Source: Macrostomum hystrix | Lineage: Eukaryota; Platyhelminthes; Macrostomidae | Direction: 5' to 3' | DNA length: 64,000 nucleotides | NCBI GenBank assembly: GCA_950097015.1 | Contig: CATNEN010000032.1 | Location: 496,001 to 560,000 of the forward strand | Shown here: positions 22,991 to 34,900 of the stretch, piece after piece | Position numbering within the stretch: position 1 is the stretch's first letter | Layout: each line of letters starts with the position of its first letter | Translations under genes and position numbers: made by a program | Notes under the pieces: generated by a model | Databases searched by the model: none | What the model saw: the letters and a program-made list of their open reading frames with translations, nothing else | What the model was told of the DNA's origin: nothing

Positions 22991-25245
22991 ATCTGACAGG
23001 AAATTTGGGACATTGGTCTAGAACATCAGCTAGGTATGGGAGATTGGCCATCAGCATTTGACAGATATGAAAGATTATCCCTGACAAGGATAGGACATCT
23101 GACAGGGATAGGATATTGGCTATGAAGAGCTAGCCAAGAGATTTATGACTATCTTTGGTTAATTATATATGTTAAAAAATAAACTATTTTCAATGGGAAG
23201 TAGAGAACACCACTGATGACTAAGCATACTAGGCATTTCATCAAAATCTTAGGGAAAAGAAAACAAATTGATTAACTACTTGTAAGTTGTATCAGAAGCA
23301 ATCACATAACCTTGTGGATTGAAACTCACTAGCTCTGCAGTAAGGCATATGGATACACAGTTGACCTAGTTTTCAAAATATTTAGTTGCCAATATACAAG
23401 CTAAAGATTTGTATACTCTTTACTTTTACTCTCTTTTACTATTTAGGAATGGTGGTATAGCTAGCTTTCTTGGCCTATTAACACAGCTCATTGTATCTAT
23501 ACATTAAGATAGAATTGACCTAAAAGACTAATTTTATTCATTGGCCTAAAAATTGTTAATTAAAGATGTCTCTGTAGGCTACAGCTAAAACAATTTTTGG
23601 AGTTAGTTTTTTAGCACTTTGTATTGAAAGTTGTTTAAAATAGCACCATATACTGTACATTAGAATGCAAAGCCATTTTTCCATAATTCATAAATCATAC
23701 TCTTCATTATGAATAGGCTAGCCATAGGTTTATAATATAAGGTGTTTCCTGTAAATTTTTTACAATACTAAAAAAATACTTATTTTTTATTGTATTAAAA
23801 ATGATAAACAAAATTTCTGAACCTAATATTTGCTTTACACCTCTGCCTCCATCTCTAGCATTTTATTTTTTGCCTACACCTGCTAAAACTTGTAGGTAGA
23901 CCCTAGTAAAAATATTTTACTTGATCTAATATATGTAAAAGAGTTCACCTGCTATTAATGAATTGCTTAATTATGAAGGCATATTATTGCATAATATGAA
24001 GGCTTAATTTGTGGCAGAAAAATCAACTGTTAAAAAAATAGGTACCTCATTAATTACATTACATATGACCCAATTTCTAAAACAATTCTATTCTACCTAT
24101 TACTGCTATACATAGCAGATCAAATCACAATGTCAGTCATTATATTGAAGGTTTAGTCCTTCATTATTTTAAATTGGACTTTCTAAGCATTGATAGGCAT
24201 ATTAGACATCAATTGATCATGAAACTATTTTTTGTCAAAAGTGCAGTCGCAAATTGCAAACAAGTCTTCAGTAACGTTATCAAGTTACACAATGGACATT
24301 GTGCAATTGAAAGCCAAGTGGTATCATGCAGTTAACTTCGTCAGAAATATATAAAAATTAGGATATTAATGCCTACTCTCAGTATAAAAAGCTTTTTCGA
24401 ACGTACAATCGCAACGTTAATTTGTTTTGTTATGTTTGTCATCGTGAAGATTCATTTTCCTAGAAATGCTAAACATTTGTATTCCCCCCCTATTTCTAAG
24501 AAATCAAAAGTACCTCTATAAGTGAGCAGCAGAGCAGTCAGCAGTGGCTAGATACTGGGAGCTTCTGGACTTCAAGAGACTTGATTTGTTCAACAAGGTA
24601 AACAATATACTTATGTTGATATTAATTATTAATCTTCAGATACTTTGATATTAAATGGTAGAATATTTGATGGTGACTGTACTCATACTCATAGCCTTCT
24701 TACTTGTTCAATTTTATTTAAAACTTTCTTGCATTACACAAACTCGGGATATTGAATGCATGATAAATCATTTGTATATATTCCTTATATGCAACTAAAG
24801 AAGTACAGCTGCTAATAATTATTAACTGACACTTATGAGTTATGACCTTTATGCCATCGACATTCAACTATAGTCCACCCTTAAGACCTTAGCAGGTTTA
24901 TACAGTAGCTATACATGTATAATATGTGCTGTTTAAAACCTAAATTTGTATACATTGGATGTAAGACTGCTGATTGGGAGAAATTAATTGTGTATATATG
25001 TCCTAAATTAATTGTTACCCATCTATTACTCATAAAACTGCAGAAAATTAAATTCATATTAGTGCTCTATAATATTTTTTTACCTTAAAACTTGATGAAG
25101 AGCTTAAATTTATTCTTTTTTATATCTTTTATTTGGCCCAAATTTATTTCATTTCAGATTTTAGAAGTTCTTTTTCACTTTTAAAGAAACACTGCCTTGA
25201 AGATAAAACCCAATTTTTATTCCCACAGACTATCCACTTCAAAGC
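22991..25245. other. AT-rich intergenic region with a candidate 5' UTR exon
   Basis: About 2.2 kb between the divergent ZFYVE1 and 25246 genes. A purine/CAG-rich stretch at about 24520-24597 ending caacaag followed by gtaaac (donor at 24598) could be a non-coding first exon for the 25246 gene, whose coding exon follows an acceptor (cccacag, 25229). Otherwise nothing is recognisable. Confidence 0.45.
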
Positions 25246-26779
25246 ATGGTCATGTCTGCTGCACAATATGAAGCTTGCAGCACTGATATGCTTTTGCTGG
25301 CTTTGGAACGGCAGATAGTTGCAGAGAGAATGAGCAATCCACCTTCCCAGGTGTCAAAAAGGCTATTAAAGTTTTGTATCGGCTGGGAGCTGAGAAATCA
25401 AACTGGTCCTATAATAGTAGCTCTAATGTTGTTGACTGCTTCATGCATTGTTCTACACCAGAATGAGCAGGTGAGAATGAGACATCATGGAACTGAATTT
25501 TGTTTCATATAATATATTGTGCAAGTGCACTCATATTAACCAATAATTTGTTACCGCAGGCTGGACTTCTTGTGATGACGCATCTTCGCTTAGCCACTGC
25601 ATCCACCCTGCTGCCGCTAGCCGAGTGGCTGGGCCTGCCCGACGAGCTCTGCCTCATCGGCAATCCGCTCCACGAGCCTCCATTCGTCCTGAAGCCGCCC
25701 GATGACTGCCGCAGCTGCAACAGTCTGGACCGGGTTGTGCGCATTCGCGAGGGCCCATTTCTGCCGGCCGACTTCTTGCGCGATCTCATCAATACCCAGC
25801 AGCCGGCTGTGCTGGATGCTGAGGTTTGTGAAATCATTGCCCAGCAACCTTTTTTTCTATGATTTTCCCTGGTGTCAGTTCGAGACTCAAACCATTAGCA
25901 GTTGTTATTAAAACAATTAACCCACCGGCAATTGTCCACGGACTTGTAATCGTTGTCTTATTAAGTTGAGAACTGCGACCTTCGCAGGCCTGCGGTCCCA
26001 ACCTGCTGTTCTCAGCCGGCCCTGGCAACGCCACCCCGGCCGAGCTGGCCGCATTCTACGAGCAGCTGTCGCCGCTGCCAATCCGCGGTCAGCCCGAGGG
26101 CCTTCCAGACGGTGCTAATGACTACGCAGCCGTGAACTCGCTGGCGGCGGCTGTCGACGGCGTCTGCGATATGCGATTCAGCTTGGCGCAGAGCCGGCCG
26201 GACATCAACTCGCCGATTCGCCTCCTCAGAGCCGCGGCCGCCTCCAGCGATCCGTTAGACGGCTGGGCGGCATCCTGGCGCAACTGCCAGCATGAGTCGG
26301 TTCGACATTTTCGCCGATTTCTAGACCGGCCGACCTGTCTGCCTTTCTCGGCGTCTGTTGGCACGAGCCACCTGCTGCTGTGGAGCTCGCATCCCGGCCA
26401 TCGGGCTCTGACGCTGCCAACCAGCCCTGAGCCTAACCTGCTGCTGCTTCACCAGGTTTGCCGCATCGTGTACTTTTACTCAACCTAATTGCTTCTCCTA
26501 ATAAGTAATAATATTTTTCCTCTCGCAATCTCTTTGATTAGCTTCGACTTGAGCTTCCTCTAATCTCAGTTTTCACTTATTCCGCAGGTTTCAGGTACAG
26601 TTCGCATTGAACTGACGCCTCGGTCGGCCTGTCGCGGCGCCTGTGTTAGCCTTCAGACGGTTCTTCGGCCAGGCCAGCTGCTGTCCATCAGCAACCGGTT
26701 CTACACCACTGCCTGGCTGCCACTGACCATGGGCTCCGGCCTTGCCGTGGGTGTTGAGGCCTATACTGTGCCCTTTTAG
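25246..26779 (+). CDS. membrane-anchored protein, possibly degenerate JmjC/cupin-like; not identified
   Basis: Four exons, 25246-25470, 25560-25823, 25988-26455 and 26588-26779, all introns phase 0 with GT-AG borders, giving 382 residues. Residues about 53-72 (TGPIIVALMLLTASCIVLHQ) form one TM segment after a 50-residue N-terminus, suggesting a type II topology. The globular part contains REGPFLPADFLRDLINTQQP, then SVGTSHLLLWSSHPGHRALT and, near the end, LRPGQLLSISNRFYTTAWLP. These resemble in order the entry, strand and GD-x-L-x-x-P-x-x-W regions of JmjC/cupin_8 proteins, but no HxD iron motif is seen, so if it belongs there it is probably not an active oxygenase. That assignment is inference. 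The start may be either of two close ATGs (25246, 25252). Confidence 0.75.
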
Positions 26780-27483
26780 TTAGGTCGATTTTGATCTAAA
26801 TCAGTACTCGAGATCTCTATTATTATAGGATGAGTCTGTTTGTTATAAGTTCATGCCTTCAATTACACTCCAATTGATTTAATCGTGAGTCTTTTGGCAC
26901 TTCCGCCATAAGTGTTTAGTCTCGAGACTAAAGTCCAGAGTCTTCAGTTCTGAGTTTCGTCACTTCATAAAAATGACCCAGATGCCTTCGAGATCACCTG
27001 AAAATGTTACTCTGGTTTTTTTGTTAAATAATGTTCTCATTAATTATCTTGCTTAAAAAACATTGACTGCATTTCTATTGAACTATTATGGCCATTGTTT
27101 TCCGATCTCCTTTGAGCAACTTACGATTCCGTCTGCTTAGGCTTGTTATTTTAATGCTGATTTAAGTTCTATTGCATCTATTATTTGAGATTCTGCTTTA
27201 CTCATTGCGCGACTGCCCTGTACACAGTATAAAACTTCTACTTGCAAATATACCTAGCTGGTAATATTCCAAAATGCGTCTAGACATTGTAGAAAGCGTA
27301 AATCGAGTTACAAGTACCAAAGTGGTTTAAAATTAAGCACGGAGCAACTAAATCTTGCAGTGACAACATGCATTTCCGTCACGCTTTATGCGCAAGAAAT
27401 CACTTGATGAAATCTTTATTGATTAATTGAAACTCGAATGTGCACTTTTTAAGCTTATTCCGATCGTCAACGTCTGCGAATCA
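26780..27483. other. convergent 3' intergenic DNA
   Basis: Between the 3' ends of the 25246 gene (+) and the RING gene (-). A palindromic-looking tctcgagactaaagt segment lies near 26921. No gene or array seen. Confidence 0.5.
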
Positions 27484-28245
27484 CTACCGAAAACTACGCG
27501 CCCACCGGCGCAGACGAGACATGGATATTAGAGGCCTGGTTGGGGCCTGTTCTGCTGGACGCCGAAGTCTGACCGACCTGCAGGGCGTTGATGCTTGTGG
27601 CGGAGTCTGCGGTGGCGTCGGCGCCCGCCGCTTCAATGACCGACGACTTTCCCGATTGACTGAGCGTCGAAGTGTAGCAGCCGCCGTCGGTCGAGGCGGC
27701 GGTGTCGAAGTTCCTATAGTCGAAGAGGCTGGAGAACAAAGCGGTGTCGATAGCCTAGGAGGCGGCGGTCGCGGTGGTGGCAGTCGAGGCGGCTGCGCAG
27801 GCTGGCTTAGATTGGACAGCAGCTCGCCCAGCTCCGCTGGCAGTGGCCTCCGCAGCTCTTGCTGGTCAGCTCCTGGACCGTCCGCAACAGACAGTGCAGC
27901 CAGAAGGCCCGCCAGTAGGGCTTCAGCTAGGCGAGCCGAGTTGCTGCCCGAGATCGGGCCTCTCGAAGTGTCGCAGAAGGATCCAGGCGTGTCACCCGCG
28001 GCCATTGGCGCATTTCTACGGCGCTCGACTAGGCCGGCAAGGCAGACGTTTAGCGGCAGCTCCGCATCTGTCGGGCAGCGGCCGCGGCACAGCGGGCAGG
28101 CGTCGCCACCGGGTTGCTGGCGCCAGTTAGCGAAGCAGGTGTTGCAGAAGCTGTGACCGCATGGTGTCACCCGTGGATCAACGAACAGGCAGTCGCAGAT
28201 GCTGCAGGTGAGGTCGGAGTCGTCTTCGACGTCCGCGCTGTTCAT
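27484..28245 (-). CDS. RING-HC finger protein, probable E3 ubiquitin ligase
   Basis: Single-exon frame of 253 residues from the ATG at 28245, which directly follows a cag that could be a (trans-)splice acceptor. The RING finger occupies residues about 13-55 as C3HC4: CSICDCLFVDPRVTPCGHSF, then CNTCFANW and CPLCRGR. RING fingers of this spacing recruit E2 enzymes. The rest is low complexity: an Ala/Leu stretch (about 90-125), then a Pro-rich region (QPPRLPPPRPPPPRL) and a Ser/Arg-rich C-terminus. No substrate-binding domain is recognisable, so the substrate and the ortholog cannot be named. The LONRF or TRIM/RNF groups are possible relatives from the finger only. Confidence 0.85.
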   Translation of the reverse strand: MNSADVEDDSDLTCSICDCLFVDPRVTPCGHSFCNTCFANWRQQPGGDACPLCRGRCPTDAELPLNVCLAGLVERRRNAPMAAGDTPGSFCDTSRGPISGSNSARLAEALLAGLLAALSVADGPGADQQELRRPLPAELGELLSNLSQPAQPPRLPPPRPPPPRLSTPLCSPASSTIGTSTPPPRPTAAATLRRSVNRESRRSLKRRAPTPPQTPPQASTPCRSVRLRRPAEQAPTRPLISMSRLRRWARSFR

Positions 28246-31200
28246 CTGACACAATCAGTTCAAATCGGATAGCGAATTAGCAGCTTCTCGCAATATCTGT
28301 ATTAATTTTATTTGGAATTTTGAATAGACATCGAGATTGTATTGAATAAATTAGGAAATAAATGATACATATTCCATTCACAAACACGGCTAGGTAACTT
28401 CCCAGTTACACAAAATGCGACTTTCTCTTTGCAGCATAGATTTTGCCGGACACCTGCAGCATGTGATTCCGTAGAAGATAAGCGTGTAAGCCCAAAGACC
28501 TATGTATACTCTAGCTAGCATTTATGGTATGCTAGTCCTTGCTAATCAGTAAAATGTCATGTAATCAATGTACGAGTACATCACATGCACATATCGAGGA
28601 ATTGAGAGGCTGAGTGGGGAAATTCTCCGACTTTGTATAGCCCATGAGGACCTAAAATACTAGAGCAGATCAAATCCGTATCGACTTACTAGTGTCGTTA
28701 AATCAGGAATTTTAGCTGTTCAGTATAACTGCTTTCAATCTCGCTTTCCGAATCACAGAGCTCTGATATTTATGTGACTTTTTGAAGCCAGTAACTTGGA
28801 AGAATAAATTTCTAAGAACTTCTTAGAAATTGCTGCTTTTTGATCTTAGCCGGTTACTTTAGCTGGCGCAATGTACGAGTATATATTCGCTTTCTTTAGA
28901 AGAAAAAAATAATTTTTGCTTTCCTGACATGAATTTACAGTAGGCCCCGTACATGTTACACAGTACATGCCTGTTTTATACGAAGCACTAAAAATCGTTT
29001 ATTTATACGCACCACTCGGGCCTAGCCACACTTACCCAAGTAGCTAGTGGATGCACAATCTACCCCAACTGTCTCTCCTCGATTATATGATACCTCATAT
29101 CTCTTTAAGTATAGCATGAAGAGTACGTACAGTAAATAGTACAGTACCTTATTCTAATCTCGATCAGGGCTATATATTAAATAAATTTGTGCTCTTCGTA
29201 TAACTTTCTTAATCGGTTTCTTCATCTGATTTAGGTGTAGCTGATATGATCCGCTTTACAGTTTAAATTTTTGATCTATTTAAGAGGACGGCTGTATAAC
29301 AATCAAGATTTTATAGACAACACAGACTTGTTTCGCCCGTGAAAGACATCTTAAGGTAACAGTTCACAACTACTGATGCGAGTACTATTACTCGTATATT
29401 GGCTGTAAAGATATCCTGGGAACCTATTTGCTATCTCAGGCGAGTAACACTACGCCGTGTATACTCTCGTACTTTTGAATAATAGAGTATATGCAACTAT
29501 ACAATTAAATTGCGGTGATCCTGAAGCTTTCGGAACTTTAAGACTCCAGCAAACTTTAGTGAAAAGCTAGTGAACTAGAGCTAGTGAAAACATTCAGATC
29601 AAAGAAGTTTACCCCATTAATACGTTAATCGAGAGCTACGTGTTGATCTTGACACAGCCAACCACATATTGCACTGTGCATCGAATAGCCTAGTCAAGCT
29701 GAATAATATTTGCACTCCTGCATGATTATACAACAGAAATACGCAGAAAACTTATATCCGGCCAACTCATGCTACAGCACGGTAATATACCCATAATACA
29801 GCTGGGTGAATTAAATTATGTTGAGTTTTAAGTGTTCTTCTAAAGGATTTTGCCCCCTAGGCTAGCTGATTTCCTAAATTCAGGACTCTCAGTCTGGGTT
29901 CAATCGAAGCATGTAACTGCGCTAGCAAGGATACAAAAATGCAACATAGTCGTACACGACAATACGGGACAAGTAACTCTTTAAATTAAGTCCCGCAGTT
30001 AAAAGCTTTTAAATTTTTCGTTATAATATAACAATTTATTTTAACAAAAGCCTTAACTTTTCTTGGTAGTATTGGATAGCTACAGAGCTTAATGTTGTAC
30101 GTGAATGATAACTTAATTACAGCTTAAACATGACTTGCTACCGGATTGTGTTTATTTGCTTTTTTCTGTCTCTGTCGTTTTGCTTGATTATTTAGCAGGA
30201 TAGGATTCTGTTGTGCGAAATCCGTTGTATAATATATTGTAACGGCATACACATTCACTTAAGTGTAGGCCTTATATGATCTAAATTTCAGATCTAAAGT
30301 TTACATTCAGTTTGAAGTCAACAAAGAAGGCTACGAGCTGAGGGACGACATGCTGGTAAATTTATATGAGTTTTTGTTTTGGTCAAGCTTGCTAACCGAT
30401 TGATCTGTTTATTAGAAACACTATTGATTAATTTCGTTTTCACGTACTCTTATTTAGCTTCGTTTTATATTATCAGTTTCTACTCTTTCTATTTCATAAT
30501 ATTGCAGACTATACGTTAAGCATATCCACTTATCTAAATATGCTCGTTGTACTTGTACGTACACAGCATGTCATTTTGAGCAAGCTTAGGCCTAATGTTT
30601 ACAAGTTACATAATTTTAGAAGTACACTCACTCAGTTACAGAACAGCTTACAGAATTGTATAGAAATTATGAGGATTAATTTTTGTGAGGCTATCTATTT
30701 ATATTGTAATGCATGAATTATGTTTACAAACAAAATACAATAACAAAATGCGAGACAAAAATAGTAAGGCCATTTTTTGCAGCTCCTTGTCCTTCTCCTC
30801 AGAGTGATATAAATGCAAACAATAAGGATCAGCCTGGTGTTTATTAGGAAGTTGGCAGAAAATCAACCAGTGAAGGATTTGATTAGGCCTACATATAATT
30901 ATCATCATTCATAGGGGCTGTGTGTCACAGCCATGGGATTTAAAAAACATCTTAAAATGCTTAATGTCTTAAAAATTATGTTCTTACTTTGGTTCTAGAA
31001 TTCATATAAAATTCAAAAGCATATACTAATGGATACTTTTTTCCTTTATTTAAAAAAATATTTTTAATAGATATAGTCAAAGGCTAGGACCTAGTTGATT
31101 AAAAACTTATTTGTTTTTACATAAGACTTTCTTATCAGACATCATTTAGAGTCTATTATCTAGTTATAGGCCTAGGCCCTAGCCTAATTAGTGATAATTT

Positions 31201-31976
31201 GTAATGAATCTATAAGATCTATGTAGCTAAAAACTGATATATAAAGTATAGCAGGCATGTTCAACAAAAAAGACAAATAATTAAGATCAGTAAAGACTAG
31301 TAAAAGACAGAATAAGTGTCCTACAAGCAATCAAAAGCAGTTTTCTATAGTAAAAGCTTGCAGCCTAATAGTTATAGAATATGACTGCTGACTAAAGAGG
31401 CTACATAGGCCCCCTACCTAGAGTTTGAATAAAAAAACAATGTCATTGAAAATGGGACTTAATTCCTTATTAAATATAACTAATCCATAAACTGTGGATT
31501 AGTTTACCTAGCTGTAAAATGTGTTGTTACCTGCTTTAGCTAGGGTAGAAATTTTGGTATGTATGGCAGCCTCCCAAGTCCATAGACTGAACAGGAACAG
31601 CTGTACATGGCTTTGGCAGCCATACTACTAGCTATAAAGTAAGATTTTCTTTATATATTTATAATAAAGTCTCTTTAGAACTCAATTTTAAAAGCTTTTT
31701 TTCCTTTAATGTCGCCAAATCCATTCATATTGGTCAGAAAATCTGAAGTCATTGAATATGTGAAAACAGCTAGAGCCTTTAAAGTAACACAGATCAATAC
31801 ATATATTTCAAATCAAGTAAATGTTAATAAATTAATAAAATCTAAACTGTTTGGTTCTGTTTAAGCCCTTTCATATTAGTTATTCTTCTAGTAGGCTAAT
31901 TGATTAGCTATATAAGACTATGAGAGGACACCATATCAATGAGCTCTTGCATATGCATGATTATTTATTATGTCAG
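28246..31976. other. long AT-rich stretch with a possible orphan exon
   Basis: 3.7 kb upstream of both the RING gene (-) and the SNX gene (+). It contains one short exon-like frame (30292-30355, listed separately) and a SINE end fragment near 31570-31605 (cctcccaagtccatagactg). No array and no long frame with protein-like composition. It should contain the SNX start codon exon. Confidence 0.5.
30292..30355 (+). other. possible short coding exon, gene unknown
   Basis: A 64-nt segment bounded by atttcag and gtaaat. In its only open frame it encodes SKVYIQFEVNKEGYELRDDM plus L, a composition unlike chance AT-rich translation. It ends in phase 0, which would join in frame to the first recognised SNX exon at 31977, but SNX5/6 proteins have no such N-terminus. 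It may be a 5' exon of the SNX gene or of a different gene. Confidence 0.3.
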
Positions 31977-34900
31977 GATGAACTAGAGCAGCACCACATC
32001 GACCTGTCCGATAATGGCCAGTCGCGAACTGAGAGTGTTGACCTCGGCGGCAGCGATCTGCGCGTTGAAATCTCCGACGCTCTAAGCGAGAAGGAGCGAG
32101 TTAAATTCACGATCAAAACTGTCACCAGCCTGGTGCCAAGATTCGCCAGGCGCGAGTTCTCCGTTACTCGCACCCACGAGGAATTCGCCTGGCTGGCTGA
32201 CCGGCTGGCCGAGAATCCCGACTACGCCGGCTGTGTCATTCCGCCCGTGCCGCCTACGCCGGACTTTTCGTCGTCGCGCGACAAACTGGCTAGATTAGGC
32301 GAGGGCGAGAGCACCATGACAAAGGACGAATACGACAAGATGAAGTCAGAGCTGGAGGCGTGAGTAGCTACTCTGCTTTTCACTTGCATCTTAGAAAATT
32401 CCATTTTAAACATGGCAGCCTATTTAACTTACAACTCTTCCAAGGGAATATCTGGCCACATTCAAGAAGACGGTGGCCATGCACGAGGTGTTTCTGCGCC
32501 GCATTGCCGAGCATCCCAAATTGAGGGACGACGAAATCTTTAAAGTGTTTCTGGAGTTCGACAAAGATGTAAGCGGCGAAATCATGTCTTTTAAGTGCCT
32601 TTTCACAACCATGAAGTTATCCTAAAACAACTGTAAAGTTATCTGGAACAACAATCTCAATGACTCTTCCAAATAGCAAAGTTTTTAAAACTAATTCAAA
32701 GCCAAAACTAAACATCTAAAATCATCAGCTGAGCGTACGCGCCAAGAACAAACGCGAATTGGTTCAGGGCTTCTTCAAAAGCGGCTGGAAGACAGTCGAT
32801 GACGCGATCCTGTCCACGCAGAAGGAGAAGGACGAATTCTTCGAGGCGCAGAAGCGTTTCATCACCGTGTTCTATGGACACCTGAAAGCTGCTCTCAGCG
32901 AGGTTGACAGAATGAACCGGCATAATAAAGGTGTGCGGCTTTAACCATTAGCACTGTTGATGAGGCCGAGAAGCAAGGGGCCTACAACGTCGAGGGAAAG
33001 AGAGAAGGGATCTACCAGGTTGAGTGGAGACAGAAGGGATCTACAGAGAGAGAAGGGATCTACCAGGTTGAGTGGAGACAGAAGGGATCTACAGAGAGAG
33101 AAGGGATCTACCAGGTAGAGTGGAGAGAGAAGGTATCTATGAGGTAGAGCAGAGAGAACGGATCTACCAAGTAGAGCGGAGAGAGAAGGGATCTATTAGA
33201 CACAAGCGAATAGAAATAGACATCGGCAGTTGTTAAAACTTTGACTGTCTTCAGCATAGCTCGATGGCGAAAAAATAATTTTTTTAATTTCTGTCCGTTT
33301 CGCAGCCGCGGCTGACACCTACATTCGCGTGTCCGCTTGCTCCTCAGCCTGCGCCAAATTCGAACGCGATGATCAGCTAGCCGAGTGAGTCTTTTGCCCT
33401 GCCCGTTTCGTATTTGTATTTGTTATTCTCAGGTTTACCTGAGTGTGCTTGCTGCCTTATGTATTTGTCCTCCAATTTAGTGCCTAGATCTCAAGAATAG
33501 AAATCAGAATTAAGGAGGGAAAAAAGCACTTTTAGATTTTTTAATACTTCAATATCTACCGATCGGTTACCATACGCTCGTATATGCGGAGGGGTGAGTG
33601 GCAGAGAGTCTAACGCACACCTAGATCCGTGAGCTCGATTCCGTGGCGAGGCCACATTTATTTTGGGCGCAGCCGCGGAGAGAAGGCCTGGGGGCTTGTC
33701 GGGCTGACTCCTGAGACTGTACACTGCCTGACGATAACATTTTCAAGGCAGATTTATACACATACACCTCTGTGAGCGTGTGTGCTCAGGAGTCAGCGCC
33801 GAGACAATCCAGAATTGATGTGCCATTGCCCGCAGCCTGTAGAATCTGAGTCGTTAGGAAAGGAATACTATTTAAAAAGGCACTTAAATCCCGAATGCTG
33901 TAGCTTGCCCCGCTGGAAAATGGGTACCATCATTAGCTGGTACACATTCAGTCCATCGTCCTCCAGTCCATAGACATTATTCCTTGTTTTGGCCGTCAGA
34001 TTTCTAACCGCATTCGCTGACTTCTGCGAGCGCTACCGCAAGCTGGAGGGCCGCACCGCCTCAGACAGCGACCTGAAGCTGGCGGACACCCTGCACTATT
34101 ATGTGTCCGACTGCAACAGCGCAAAGGACCTGCTCTACAGGCGGGCCAGGGCTCTGGCCGATTTTGAGTCGGCCAACAAAGAGCTGGAGAAGGCCAGGGC
34201 CAAGGGCAAAGCGGTGCAGAAGGCTGAGGCCGACCAGGAGGCCGCCTTTAACGCCTTCAATGCAATCTCAGAGGCGGCCAGGGCCGAGCTGATGGGCTTC
34301 AAGCAGCGCTGGGTGGCCTACCTGCACAAGAACCTCACCGACCTAGCCGAGCTGCAGATTAAGCATGCGAAAGTAAGTCTTTGTCGCCTATTTTCTCATT
34401 TACTTGTATCTATTGGTTGAGTTTGGAATTCGTTCATCATTTTGGGGTTTATCCGTTAGTTGAGACTTGAATATTCCCTAATTTGGGGATTTATCCCTTA
34501 TTTGAGACTTGAATATTCCCTACTTTGGGTATTTATCCCTTATTTGAGACCTGAATATTCCCTAATTTGAGGATTTATCCCTTATTTGAGACTTGAATAT
34601 TCCCTAATTTGGGGATTTATCCCTTATTTGAGACTTGAATATTCCCTAATTTGGGTATTTATTTCTTATTTGAGACTTGCATATTCCCTAATTTGGGGAT
34701 TTATCCCTTATTTGAGACTGTGACATTCCCTAATTTGGGGATTTATCCGTTAGTTGAGACTTGAATATTCCCTAATTTGGGGATTTATCCCTTATTTGAG
34801 ACTGTGATATTCCCTAATTTGGGGATTTATCTCTTATTTGAGACTGTGACATTCCCTAATTTGGGGATTTATCCCTTATTTGAGACTTGAATATTCCCTA

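Noticed and set aside
22467-23087. Cys-rich repeat frames of 175 and 206 codons on the minus strand
   Set aside because: Products of the 30-bp array upstream of ZFYVE1; two frames give different repeats of equal length.
27440-28156. 238-codon plus-strand frame
   Set aside because: Antisense shadow of the RING gene, whose C3HC4 finger is unambiguous on the minus strand.
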